Assembly: GCF_021650975.2 (NCBI RefSeq)
Contig: NZ_CP091285.1
Span: 1,612,001 to 1,676,000 of the forward strand
Source of the DNA: Flavobacterium jumunjinense
GTDB taxonomy: Bacteria > Bacteroidota > Bacteroidia > Flavobacteriales > Flavobacteriaceae
DNA: 64,000 nt
Direction: 5' to 3'
Of the stretch, positions 33,673 to 43,850 are shown piece after piece (position 1 is the stretch's first letter; each line of letters opens with the position of its first letter). The position numbers were made by a program, and so were the translations under genes. The notes below the pieces were generated by a model. It saw only the letters and a list, made by a program, of their open reading frames with translations. It was not told the DNA's origin and ran no database searches.

Positions 33673-33795
33673 CCAGCTCTCAGAAGAGTTCTAAATAAAA
33701 TGCACACGCTCTACGATGGTCTCCCGACCTCGTAGCACAATAAAAAGACAAAGCCACTTAATCATTGCAAGGAAGAAATCAAGTGGCTTTTGTTG
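33671..33795. repeat. 87-bp direct repeat, copy B, with conserved hairpin tail
   Basis: 33671-33757 repeats 33237-33323. It is followed by a long hairpin in which AAAGCCACTT (33750-33759) pairs with AAGTGGCTTT (33781-33790) around a loop containing CATTGCAAGGAAGAA. The same loop and stem, in opposite orientation, occur at 48289-48335 and 57893-57945 downstream of orphan cassettes 2 and 3. It is therefore a dispersed element linked to RHS cassettes. It truncates the gspF fragment. Confidence 0.8.
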
Positions 33796-33895
33796 TTATA
33801 GTAATGGTAAGTTGACTTTTTATCCAATAATTTAAACAGTTTTATTGAATGTAATATCAGATTTTTTGACACTGTTCTTCTGAGTTTTCATTTAT

Positions 33896-33932
33896 AAAAA
33901 AAGTTTATTGAAACGAGTTTCAATAAACTTTT
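33896..33932 (-). terminator. Terminator of the secretion operon
   Basis: A perfect long hairpin (AAAGTTTATTGAAAC / GTTTCAATAAACTTT) flanked by A and T runs, 53 bases beyond the stop codon of the PilP-like gene on the - strand. The T-rich side faces both ways, so it may act bidirectionally. It marks the natural 3' end of the secretion operon and leaves the gspF fragment outside. Confidence 0.75.
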
Positions 33933-33984
33933 TAGCAGTTTTGAAGTATCAAATAATTTCAAATTATGCAATATGTCTTTAAAA

Positions 33985-34476
33985 TTACTTTTTCTTAAAA
34001 CTTCTCGTTTCATTGTTGTAAAACACAGAAACAGAGTCTTTATAGATTTTTTTAATTACTAAACCATCAATGTCGCTGTTCAATCTAACGCGTTCTAAGC
34101 GATTATTGACTTTAACTAGTATTAGTTCTTCTTTTTTGTCTTTTGACTTAATATAACCGAAATATTGCACATAAGGAAAGGGTGTAATTGCTTTTGGTTC
34201 TGGCTCTTTTTTTACTACGGGTGTCGAACGAACTATTATTGGTGCAGTTGTGGGTTTAGAAAACACTTTGTTTAAGAAAGGGTCTTTTGTTAAGGGGTGC
34301 AAAGCAAAAGTATCTTTTTTGATGATAGAAATAGCATCATAATTATAGGCATTAGAAAGCGTATAATCCAATTCATCATCTCCAAAAAAACGATTAATAT
34401 ATTTATAGCCCACTGTTCCCCAAAGTGAAAGCACTACAAGAATAAGAATGATATTAATCGTTTTTTTTGTATCCAT
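33985..34476 (-). CDS. PilP/GspC-like single-pass membrane protein of the secretion locus
   Basis: 163 residues: one N-terminal transmembrane helix (about 8-27, INIILILVVLSLWGTVGY), a Pro-rich linker, and a small C-terminal beta domain (about 100-163) with the pattern FGYIKSKDKKEELILVKVNNRLERV...I.KIYKDSVSV. That layout is that of GspC/PilP proteins, which link the inner-membrane platform to the secretin through the periplasm. It starts 3 bases after the stop of the FnIII lipoprotein gene, so it is cotranscribed. The assignment rests on topology and context, not on a diagnostic motif. Confidence 0.6.
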   Translation of the reverse strand: MDTKKTINIILILVVLSLWGTVGYKYINRFFGDDELDYTLSNAYNYDAISIIKKDTFALHPLTKDPFLNKVFSKPTTAPIIVRSTPVVKKEPEPKAITPFPYVQYFGYIKSKDKKEELILVKVNNRLERVRLNSDIDGLVIKKIYKDSVSVFYNNETRSFKKK

Positions 34477-34479
34477 TTT

Positions 34480-35439
34480 TTAGTTGATTGTTAATTTGTT
34501 ACCAGAACTATAGGCTCCTACATTTCCGGCTGCATCTTTAGCTCTCACTCTCCAATAATATACTCCAGCAGTAGCAAATGCTTGTTGATAACTTGTTCCT
34601 GTTGCAGGTGATGTTTGGATAATAGTTGTGAAATTAAGATCGGATGCAATTTGTAATTCATAAGTAATAGCCGATTGTATTACTCCAGAATCTTGAGAAA
34701 TGGTCCAACTAAAACTAACCGTTTGATTAATCGTTTGTGAAGCATTATTTGCTGGTTGATTGTTTTGTGGCTGATTTGGAACAACAATATCCCTTAAAAA
34801 ACTCCTTGTTGAATATACCGTTTCAGTTGACGTTGTTGTATTATAAGCTTTTACTTTCCATGTATATTGACCGTCACTAGTAATATGTGAACTGTTCAAT
34901 GTTACGTTGGTAGTCGTAACATTGTCTTGCGTGAAGACAATACTTCCAGATGTTATATTTATTACTTCAACTTTATAATGATCTGCGGCAGTTAAATCAT
35001 TCCATGACAATGTTATTGTGTTTAAATTGGTAGCAAAGCTTGCTGAAGGCGCGACTAATACTACTTGTTGATTCGTAAGATCGTCCGATTCTTCTACATC
35101 AAAGGTTAAAGGAAAAGAATAAGTAGATTGATATGCTGAATTTTCTCCTCTCACTCTCCATTGATAGGTACCTTGAATTAATGGCAACGTTACTGTGTTT
35201 GTGTTTACTAAGGTATCGAATACTTTAAACTGATTGTTATTGTATACTTGCACACGATAATCATCTGCTCCATCTAATTGATTCCACTGAAAAACAGTTA
35301 CATTACTTTCTACAGTTGCTCCTTCTAAAGGGTAAACCACTTGAACCAAATCATTAGAAATGTCTTCTTCTAGAATATCTTCACAAGAAAAAGTGAATAC
35401 TGCTAAAGCAATTAGGATTAATTTATGTATTATTTTCAT
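34480..35439 (-). CDS. Lipoprotein with three fibronectin type III-like domains
   Basis: 319 residues. Lipobox FTFSC (Cys19) in the signal peptide; then three FnIII-like beta sandwiches of about 90 residues each, visible from the recurring pattern FQW..LDGADDYRVQV / LSWNDLTAADHYKVEV / FSWTISQ...YELQI and YQWRVR / YTWKVKAYN / YYWRVRAKD. Located inside the secretion operon between the PilO-like and PilP-like genes, it could be a surface or pilotin-like accessory component. Its N-terminal third lies left of the tandem-repeat start; a noisy partial copy is at 41581-42010. Confidence 0.8.
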   Translation of the reverse strand: MKIIHKLILIALAVFTFSCEDILEEDISNDLVQVVYPLEGATVESNVTVFQWNQLDGADDYRVQVYNNNQFKVFDTLVNTNTVTLPLIQGTYQWRVRGENSAYQSTYSFPLTFDVEESDDLTNQQVVLVAPSASFATNLNTITLSWNDLTAADHYKVEVINITSGSIVFTQDNVTTTNVTLNSSHITSDGQYTWKVKAYNTTTSTETVYSTRSFLRDIVVPNQPQNNQPANNASQTINQTVSFSWTISQDSGVIQSAITYELQIASDLNFTTIIQTSPATGTSYQQAFATAGVYYWRVRAKDAAGNVGAYSSGNKLTIN

Positions 35440-35448
35440 GTCTAAATT

Positions 35449-36001
35449 TTATTTATCGTTATCTTCTTTTACTACTTTTTTATTACCAATCTCATAATTC
35501 TGAAATACTATTTTTAAATGTAATACTTCATTACTATTATTCTTTTTTACAGTATAATAATTAGTACTCACCACTCTTGAATAATTGAATTTTGTTTCAA
35601 AATCATATCCTAATTTTAATAAATTATTAATGTTTCCTGTAATATCTAATTGATTGGTGTAAATGGTATAGTTTTCACCTTCAAAAGTATGAATAGCTTG
35701 TAAATCATTAATAGAAATTCCTTCATGTTGTGTAGCAAAAGCAATAATTTCTTGTTGCACAACATCTCTCTCTACGTTCTGATTTCCTAAGTATTTATCA
35801 TAACTTGCTATTTCCATTGAAAGCACATCTAAATTTTTAGACTTACTAGCTATTTCATCAGAACGTTTTGTTAGTTTCTTTATTTTCTTGATAAACCTCA
35901 ATTAAGCTTTTAAATGAACGTTTGTATGCTGTATAAGACAGCATCAAGAAGATTACCACTAACGCAATACATTTTTGTTTGTATGTGTACTGTTCAAACA
36001 T
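35449..36001 (-). CDS. PilO/GspM-like protein (frameshifted here, probably by sequence error)
   Basis: Read from the ATG at 36001 the gene starts MFEQYTYKQK, has one membrane helix (CIALVVIFLMLSYTAY), and continues KRSFKSLIEVYQENKE. Removing one A near 35880-35890 joins this to the downstream frame (LTKRSDEIASKSKNLDVLSMEIASYDKYLG...), giving about 184 residues. One N-terminal helix, a short coiled coil and a C-terminal ferredoxin-like part is the PilO/GspM architecture of the inner-membrane assembly platform. Its stop is 10 bases before the FnIII lipoprotein start. Without the correction only a 150-residue ORF (35449-35901) without the helix remains. A noisier copy is at about 42100-42661. 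Confidence 0.65.
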
Positions 36002-36022
36002 TATTTAATACGTATTTTTAAA

Positions 36023-36472
36023 CTAAATTGAAGTATTGTTTTTTTTGTCTTTCTTCAAGCTTTCCAATTCAAATTTTGCAATCCAATGAAAGGATTTTAA
36101 GCTTCTTAACCAATTATTAAATTCATCTTCATTCACGGTTACTCCTTTACCCAGATAGTCCCTGGAGTAATTTCAACTTTCTCATTATGCTTCACAACTT
36201 TCTGCAAAGGAGCTGTGTTTAATTCGTTTAACGAAATGGAGTTCGGTATCGATTTATAATTTCATAGGAATAAAAAGACAGGAATTTATCCGATAAAAAT
36301 CCAGAATCTTTAATGATTTTTTCTTGTCTTTTTTCTGCTTTTCTAAAGTAACAATTTGTTGGTAGGCTTTGTTAGAGTATACATTTTGAATGTTCAATGC
36401 TGCATTTTTCTCGCTATAATATTGAATTGTCAAATAACTCGCTAATAAAGTGATTAAAAAACCAACAAGCAT
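36023..36472 (-). pseudogene. PilN-like gene, copy 1 (frameshifted, probably by sequence error)
   Basis: Starts with a membrane helix (MLVGFLITLLASYLTIQYYS) followed by a charged helical stretch, then breaks frame near 36310. The other frames recover ITPGTIWVKGVTVNE and a C-terminus ending KKDKKNNTSI with a stop at 36023. The copy at 42684-43139 breaks at different places, so the two together outline one intact gene of about 150 residues. The topology (one N-terminal helix then a small alpha/beta domain, between PilM-like and PilO-like genes) fits PilN/GspL-C. Confidence 0.6.
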
Positions 36473-36475
36473 TTA

Positions 36476-37177
36476 TTAAACCGAAGTTGAAAAAGCCCTT
36501 TCTATAACAACTTCATCAATAGAATTGTTATTAAATTCTGATTTAGAAATGAATCATTCTGTACAAAATAGTTCAAACCAATACCATATAACGGCAATAC
36601 AAAATTAGAAACAGAATGTTCACCTATCGTATAATTAGCAGATGGAATAGCTTCTGGTTTTTGAAAATTGAACAATCTCATTTTGTTCCAATACCAAAGC
36701 TAAATCTCCTGAATAACCGACAGGAGAACCTTAAATTATCGGCTAACAAAACAGAAAGAATGAACCAATGTAAACATCAATAATTTGTGCTTTTTGCTTT
36801 CAAAACGAGACAACCATTCGTCTGCAATATTCTTTCTACAAAAACTAATGAATGTATTGTTTTTTAAAGTATAACTAGTGTGATAAATGGTATTGAAATC
36901 GATGTTTTTTGCCAAGCCAAATCAATATCACTAGTACTAATCAATATTCTTATTTAGAACGCCTTTTCCATCAATCGCTAGAACAATAGGTAGCTTTAGG
37001 TCGATATTTTCTAAAAAAGTTTTCTTAGAAATAAAACTCTTGTTTTCTATTAGTTTTAATTGATTTTTTTCTTTTTAAAAGTAAGCAAAGTATTATTCTT
37101 TCACTGTCGGTTTCTTGATAGATACCTACAACTTGAATACTATTGATTTTGAATATTTTAGAAAGAAAATTTAGCAT
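36476..37177 (-). pseudogene. PilM/GspL-like gene, copy 1 (frameshifted, probably by sequence error)
   Basis: From the ATG at 37177 (MLNFLSKIFKIN) to a stop at 36476, several frames must be joined. Recognisable pieces include AWQKNIDFNTIYHTSYTL and a C-terminus IDEVVIERAFSTSV. Size (about 235 residues) and position between secretin and PilN-like gene suggest a cytoplasmic actin-like PilM/GspL component; no phosphate-binding motif can be read reliably. A second frameshifted copy lies at 43142-43850. Confidence 0.5.
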
Positions 37178-39190
37178 TAATACACAATTGGTGGTTTAAT
37201 GAAAATATGCAGTTTAGAAATTTCCTTTTGCTTTCTTTTTGCTACTAAAAAAACCATTTATAATAGGAATTCTAGAGATTAAGGCACACCCGTTCCTGAG
37301 TTTTCTTTTTTTAATTCATCTAAAACCACCTAATAGTATCATTTCATTGTTCTTTACTCTTACTAAAGATTCCAAATTGTTGCGTTGCTTTACCAGGAGG
37401 AGCATTTTCTCTCAGCTCTACCTAAGAAAGCACTTTTCCTCAACATTAATATTTAGTGTTACATATTTCATCCGCAGAAACATAGGGTTTTATATTTGAC
37501 AGCCAGATTAGCTTCAGTTGGTTTCCATGTTCCAGATTGCAAAATATCACCTCCATTTCCAATATTATTATTTAGAATACGATTATTTTGGTTCAATAAT
37601 ATAATTCGTTTCTCCAATAGATAATGTTGCTTCATGACCACTTAATGTAGCTATTTTTGGTGTTGATTCTATTTTAATTATAGAATTGTTTTCTAGCAGT
37701 TTTAAATTCAAATAAAAAGCATCGGTAACCTTACCTATTTAAGAAGTCCAAGACCATTAAAAGCGTCTATCAAACTATTCACAGAAGAACTCCCAAGGTT
37801 TACATCTGTCGTTGGAAAAAGAACACCACCTGTTTGATGCTTTATTTAGCTTATCTAATCCCGCTTTTAAACCCGTTTGAACATCATAGGATTTGTTATA
37901 CTTGAACAATAATCACTTCTATTTGAACCAAAGGAACAACTTTATCAATCTGTTTAATGTATAATTTTAATTCCTCAATAGTCGATTTTGCCCCTGAAGC
38001 AATCAAAGAGTTAAGTTCAACCAAATTCTTTAAATTTCAACTTTATCATTGAATATTTTTGGTAAGGATTGTAAAACAGATTCGATAGAGCGATTCTCTA
38101 ATGGAATAATCTCTGTAGAACGCAATCCTTTGTAGATTGTTCACCAATAAGATAAAAACCATCCTGATTTTTATAGGTGTATTTTTTACCTTTTAAAACA
38201 TGAACTCAATAAGTCATCAAAAGTGAGTTTATTGGCTAAAAAAGCGATGTTTTCTCATTTTCTGGTGTTGTTATAAATGAAATAATTTACGTTCAGTTTC
38301 TCGGCCGCTTCAATCAATAAATCAGTTGCGTCAGCTACGTTGCCTTAACTGTAAGAAACCTTGATTGTCCACTTCAACATCATAAGACCCTTCCGAACAG
38401 AAGCAGGTTTTTGGTGGTTCCTATGTGAGTTTCGGTTATTTGAGACAGATGATGAATTGCTTCCTTTGGCAAGGTGTTTTGTTCTAAATAATAGAAACCC
38501 ATTATCATCTTTTTTAGCTACTAAATCACTTCGATTTTGCCTATCATATCAAAAAACTTGTTACCAAAAGGACGGCTATTAAGAATATAGGAATACACTC
38601 ATTATCGGTTAATATCGGTGCCAAACATACATTTTTTACCCGATTATCAATAACGCTTGTGTACAGTGACAATGAGCATTTTCTAATTTAACCGATAAAA
38701 AAATTCATCTCTGAGGATTCGTAACTAACATCAATTTATTTTTGCTGTTTCTTCTCAATTATTTTTACTTCTGTTTCGCGTCTTAAAAAAATAATAAGTA
38801 TGTACTATTAAAGCTGGATTCTGAGATCATATTTCTGACCATATATGTAAAAACAAAAAGAAGATAATCTATTTTTACTGTTACATCATGTAAAATTATT
38901 AAAACCACAGGAGTACTTAAGTCATTATCAACACATCACATTCAATTGAGTTCCTATCAGAAACATTGCAATAAACTAAATCATCTAAAGATAGCCCTGA
39001 AAAAATGCAACTCACTTTACGATTTCCTCTTGATATTAATAATACTGGCTTTATATCTTCACCGAACAACTACACATATCAACGATATTTGTAGTCCTCT
39101 AATCATAAAAGGTCCTGCTGTGCAAAACGAGAATGGGTGAATAGCCCTACAGGTAATATTACAATTTATTTTTTTTATCATTTATACATT
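37178..39190 (-). pseudogene. gspD: Secretin gene, copy 1 (heavily frameshifted, probably sequence error)
   Basis: The stretch matches the secretin region at 43851-45798 with many indels. Translating across frames recovers the signature near the C-terminus (AVKIKPYVSADENV, AFLGRAGENAP, VRVKNNETILLGG, VPLISRIPIIKWFF, IFIKPTIV). No frame stays open for long. See the second copy for the functional description. Confidence 0.7.
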
Positions 39191-40698
39191 TAAAATTATA
39201 GAGTATATCCGTTGTAGAGAGAGGTTTCTCCTTTGGCCAAAAAATCATACGCTTTTATCTGGAAGCGATTATAAATTGTTTCGTCCTGTTGCAAAAGAGT
39301 TGGCCAATAGCTATTACTTTTTATTGCATTTGCATGGTCATTGTAATATAATCACTTCTGAGATGGCAGTTCTTCCCTTTGAACCCGAATGAAAACATCT
39401 CATTGCAACCAACAGGTGTTATAGGCTTTTATCAACTTGCTATGAGATTGATCCAAACTAACTGGAAAATCTTTTACATCGATAGCTAGTTCTTCCTTGT
39501 GCAAATGATTACATATTTACGAATTAATCGTTGTGGCCAGACTGAGAGAGTGAATGTCGTTCTGAAAAGATATGGAGGAACAGCCCTGTCAATTAGACCT
39601 TTGGAAAACTGTTCCAATAGCAGAATTGTGGCTATTGAATTGGTTGAACACAGTACACAAATTGCCTGTTAAAGAAGGACTCTCAATATGCCATGTAATG
39701 TAACTCGTAATGATGTCGGACTCACGAATTTACCAAAAGCAAGTACAATCACATCAGGATCTTAGAAGCAAAAACGATTATAAAAGCACGGAAGGCAAAA
39801 GGTTAGCCCAATGTCTTTCTTTAATTGTGTACTTAGGGTCAATTTCCTTTAAATAGCGTATCACGTCATAGGGTGTATAGTTCTACGGTTAAATATTTCT
39901 TCTTACAATCGTTAATAAGCGTAATGTGGCGATAGTTGTAGTGGTTGTACCAGAACACACCTGTTGGACCACTAATAAGTGATAATTCCGTTTGGTTTTT
40001 TTAACCGGCTTCTAAATAACCTGTTAGTCTTCCATTGCTGAAACCAATGATTTCAAATCGATATTGAATGCATTACTTGACCTAATAAAACGAATGTACA
40101 ATTTTTTTCCACACATACAATGTAAGGTAAAATAGATACACGAATATACAACACGGTAGTAAGTGTGTCTACATCTTGTGGCAAACGTTTTTCGAGTGAT
40201 GTTTAGTTATGCGAACAGAATTTTTCATCTTATTAACTAAATCCAAATCAGTTCTACGCGTTCAATTTTATAGCGTTCAATTAACTGACCGTCAATTCTA
40301 AATCGGATGCGAGCTGAATCGTCATTAGACTTTCACAAACGAATATCACTACTTTTTAAACCCTTCACGAATTCACTGTTAATAAGTTTTATCAAGAAAC
40401 ATACGCCTGAACCCCTAAGTGATCTGAAAATGTCTTTTTTGAGTTTCAATTGCGTTCTTTTTCCGGTAACTTATATAGAAAGTGCTATGTTTATTTCGAG
40501 TCTGAATAGAAAGCAACTACTTTCTACCTAATAACAACTCTACTCTTCTTTACTTCGTAGTGGTTTTTATTCTCTAGGACAATATAAAATAAATAGTATC
40601 AGAATTACGTTTCTGTGGGTATAACTTTGTAAAATTGCTAAATCTGCCAGAAAAGAATAGTGGCAAAGTCGATTTCGTTGTATAAATATCTCTTCCAT
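39181..40698 (-). pseudogene. Corrupted copy of gspE
   Basis: A noisy copy of the intact gspE at 45791-47194: the same order of sequence from the stop side (39181) to the start (40698), but longer because of inserted bases, and broken in all frames. The insertions and substitutions are spread evenly with no codon bias, as in unpolished long reads. It should not be counted as a second gene. Confidence 0.85.
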
Positions 40699-40705
40699 AT
40701 TATCG

Positions 40706-41262
40706 GATTAAGTGATTTTTGAAGAGGAAAAGAAAAATATCTTTGTTAATTAAAAGGAGGAATAACAAAGGCAGCAACGTCCCGCTAATGCGACAGCACA
40801 TCTTTTTTTATCATTTTTTTAAAACAAATTGCATAACCATGCAACAAAGCAAGAAAAAAAAAGTTATAAAAAAGAGTACATAATTGTACCATACAAAACA
40901 AAGGTGTAAGAGCGAGGTACAAACAACAAAACGCCCACAATGCACAAAATAAGTTTTGAAAAGGATTAAAAAGGGAATTTATTTTTAAGGCTCTCATATA
41001 TAGCGGTTAACACAATGATTGCATGAGTACTAAAAAATATAAATATTTCAATACACCTAATATAAGCTAAGAAAGTGTTGAGTCACCTTCGTAAATAATG
41101 TGTGATAAATACATCATTAAAAAGAAACCTATTAGCCCAAATACCTTAAAACAGGCAACACCACATGTATGTGTCTAAATTATAGCCAAATCTCTGCTAA
41201 ACATAATAATTTGAGTCAAAGACAAATGACATTAAAACAGATTGGATAATCTACTATGACAT
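40706..41262 (-). pseudogene. Corrupted copy of the prepilin peptidase gene
   Basis: Matches 47196-47678 with many insertions and substitutions. A 70-residue frame within it (40785-40997) is only a fragment. Not a separate gene. Confidence 0.8.
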
Positions 41263-41580
41263 GCAATAGATCTTTTAACTACTGAGCGTGAAAGCTATTT
41301 TGTTCGTTATTCGTGTGTTAATTTCCTCAATGCCTATGAATTTATGCTCCCATCTCCATCTAAATCGCCGGAAACTGATAGACGCCTAGTCACGAGACCC
41401 ACAAAAGAACCTAGTCAAGAAGCGCCGCCTTTCTATAATTTCACAAATTCGATAGACCACGTGACCTCATCGTCTACAGTTTGTTCTTGTTCAAAACCTA
41501 ATTCTTCTAAATCTCCCGTATATTTTTGAGTAACGATAAAAATGACTTTTCTCCAAACCATATACTTGATTTAGCATCGA
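41262..41580 (-). pseudogene. Corrupted, truncated copy of the pseudopilin gene, ending at the repeat junction
   Basis: Matches about 47678-47944 (ending TTGATTTAGCATCG). At about 41580 it passes abruptly into sequence matching 35118, inside the FnIII lipoprotein gene. That point is the junction of the tandem repeat. Confidence 0.85.
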
Positions 41581-42661
41581 TAAGTAGAGTGATATTGCCT
41601 CTGAATTTTCCGTCCTCTCACTCTCCATTAGATAGCCGTAACCTGTGAATTATATGCTACGCAACGTTACTGTGTTTGTGTATACAAAGTATAAGGATCA
41701 GAATACCTGTAAACTGATTGTTACACTTGCTCATACTTGCACACGAGAATCAACTGCCGCCATACTAATTGATTCCACTGAAAAAACAGCTTACAATTAA
41801 CTTTCTACAGTTGAGCTCTCCTTTCTAATAGCGGCACTAAACCACTTGAACCAAATCATTAGCCAAACTGTCTTCTTCTAGGAAAATTCTTCACATTTTT
41901 TTTTTTTTTTTTTTTTTGCTTCACAAGTGAATACTAGGAACAGTACGAATTACGGACTTCTAAAGCAATTTAGGATTTAATTCTATGCCTATTATTCTTC
42001 AGATGTCTAAAATTTACCTAATCTAGCAGTACTATCTTCTTTACTACATTTTTTAATATAACCAATCATCTCATAAATTACTGACAATACTATTTTTAAA
42101 ATGTAATACTTCACATCTACTATTATCTCTTTTTTACAGCCTATGAACTAATTAGTACTCACCACTCCTTGAATAATTGAATTGTTGTTTCCAAAATCAT
42201 AATCCTAATTTTAATAAAATTATTAATCGTTTCCTGTAATATCTAATTGCATTGCGGCTACATGGCCCTATAGTTTTCACCATTACCAAAAGTACTAATG
42301 AATAGCTTGCTAAATCCATATAATTTTAGCAAATTCCTTCATGTGTGCCTGTAGCAAAAAGCAATAATTTCTTCGTTGCCACAACATCTCTACTTCCTAA
42401 CGTTCTGGCGATCTTCCTAAGTATTGCATCATAACTTGCCATAGTTTCCATTGATTACGATAAGCGGACATCATCAAATATATAGACTTACCTAGCTATT
42501 CCATACAGAACGTTATTGTATTAAGCCTTCTTATATTTCGCTGATTACAAACCTCAATTTAAGGCTTTTAAATGAACTGTTTGTATGCTGATAAGAACCA
42601 GCATCAAGAAGATTACCACTAACGCAATACATTGTTGTTTGTATGTGTACTGTTCAAACAT
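41581..42661 (-). pseudogene. Corrupted copies of the FnIII lipoprotein (partial) and PilO-like genes
   Basis: 41581-about 42010 corresponds to the N-terminal third of the FnIII lipoprotein gene at 34480-35439 and about 42020-42661 to the PilO-like gene at 35449-36001. No frame survives. The clean copies on the left are the ones to use. Confidence 0.85.
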
Positions 42662-42683
42662 TATTTAATACGTATTTGTTAAA

Positions 42684-43139
42684 CTAAATTGACGTTTGTT
42701 TTTTTTTGTCTTTTCTTCCAGCTTTCCCAATTCAAATTTTGCAATCCAATGAAAGAGATTTTAAGCTTCTTAACCATTATTAAATCATCTTCATTCACGG
42801 TTACTCCTTTTACCCAGATAGTCCCTGGAGTAATTTCAACTTTCTCATTATGCTTCACAACTTTCTGCAAAGGAGCTGTGTTGAATTCGTTTAACGAAAT
42901 GGAGTTCGGTATCGATTTTATTAATTTCATAGGAATAAAAAGACAGGAATTTATCCGATAAAAATCCAGAATCTTTAATGATTTTTCTTGTGTCTTTTTT
43001 CTGCTTTTCTAAAAGTATACAATTTGTGGTAGGCTTTGTTAGAGTATACATTTTTGAATGTTCAATGCTGCATTTTTCTCGCTATAATATTGAATGTCAA
43101 ATAACTCGCTAATAAAGTATCTAAAAAACCAACAAGCAT
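42684..43139 (-). pseudogene. PilN-like gene, copy 2 (frameshifted, probably by sequence error)
   Basis: Copy of 36023-36472 with indels at other places. Frames recover KVEITPGTIWVKGVTVNEDD and SGFLSDKFLSFYSYEINKID. Combining both copies gives a continuous protein with one N-terminal membrane helix. Confidence 0.6.
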
Positions 43140-43141
43140 TA

Positions 43142-43850
43142 TTAAACCGAAAGTTGAAAAAGCCTTCTATAAACAACTTCATCAATAGAATTGTTATTAA
43201 ATTCTGATTTAGAAATGGGAATCATTCTGTACAAAATAGTCAAACCAATACCATATAACGGCAATACAATTAGAAACAGAATGTTCACCTATCGTATAAT
43301 TAGCAGATGGAAATAGCTTCTGGTTTTGAAAAATTGACAATCTCATTTTGTTCCAATACCAAAGCTAAATCTCCTGAATAAACGACAGGAGAACTTAAAT
43401 TATCGGCTAACAAAAACAGAAAGAAATGAACCAATGTAAACATCAATAATTTGTGCTTTTTTGCTTTCAAAAAGAGACAACCATTCGTCTGCAATATTCT
43501 TTCTACAAAAACTAATGAATGTATTGTTTTTTAAAGTATAACTAGTGTGATAAATGGTATTGAAATCGATGTTTTTTTGCCAAGCCAAATCAATATCACT
43601 AGTTACTATCAATATTCTTATTTAGAACTCCTGTTCCATCAATCGCTAGAACAATAGGTAGCTTTAGGTCGATATTTTCTAAAAAAGTTTTTCTTAGAAA
43701 TAAAACTCTTGTGTTTCTCTATTAGTTTTAATTGATTTTTTTCTTTTTAAAAGTAAGCCAAAGTATATCTTTCACTGTCGGTTTCTTGATAGATACCTAC
43801 AACTTGAATACTATTGATTTTGAATATTTTATAGAAAGAAAATTTAGCAT
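43142..43850 (-). pseudogene. PilM/GspL-like gene, copy 2 (frameshifted, probably by sequence error)
   Basis: Second copy of 36476-37177. A longer stretch is readable here (SDIDLAWQKNIDFNTIYHTS, then FCRKNIADEWLSLFESKKAQ; another frame continues ADNLSSPVVYSGDLALVLEQ). The start at 43850 abuts the end of the secretin gene. Confidence 0.55.

Larger units (their letters stand above)
35118..41580. repeat. Tandem 6.4-kb repeat, copy 1 (right part noisy; probable assembly artefact)
   Basis: This stretch is repeated at 41581-about 47945. It is clean up to about 35880, carries scattered single-base indels from there to about 38900, and is heavily corrupted from about 38900 to 41580, where every gene is broken in all frames. 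The changes are random with respect to codons. The second copy shows the mirror-image gradient, as expected for overlapping ends of one sequence joined without trimming. Confidence 0.9.

Noticed and set aside
39181..40698. A second gspE paralogue
   Set aside because: It is a base-by-base noisy copy of 45791-47194, not a diverged homologue; changes show no preference for third codon positions.
41896..41917. Run of 22 T as a terminator or regulatory tract
   Set aside because: The clean copy of this place (about 35385) has ordinary coding sequence, so the run is most likely a sequencing error.
38900..42560. A decayed gene region or ancient pseudogene cluster
   Set aside because: The damage is random, indel-rich and symmetrical around 41580, and intact copies sit on either side. 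Sequence error at joined contig ends is the simpler reading.
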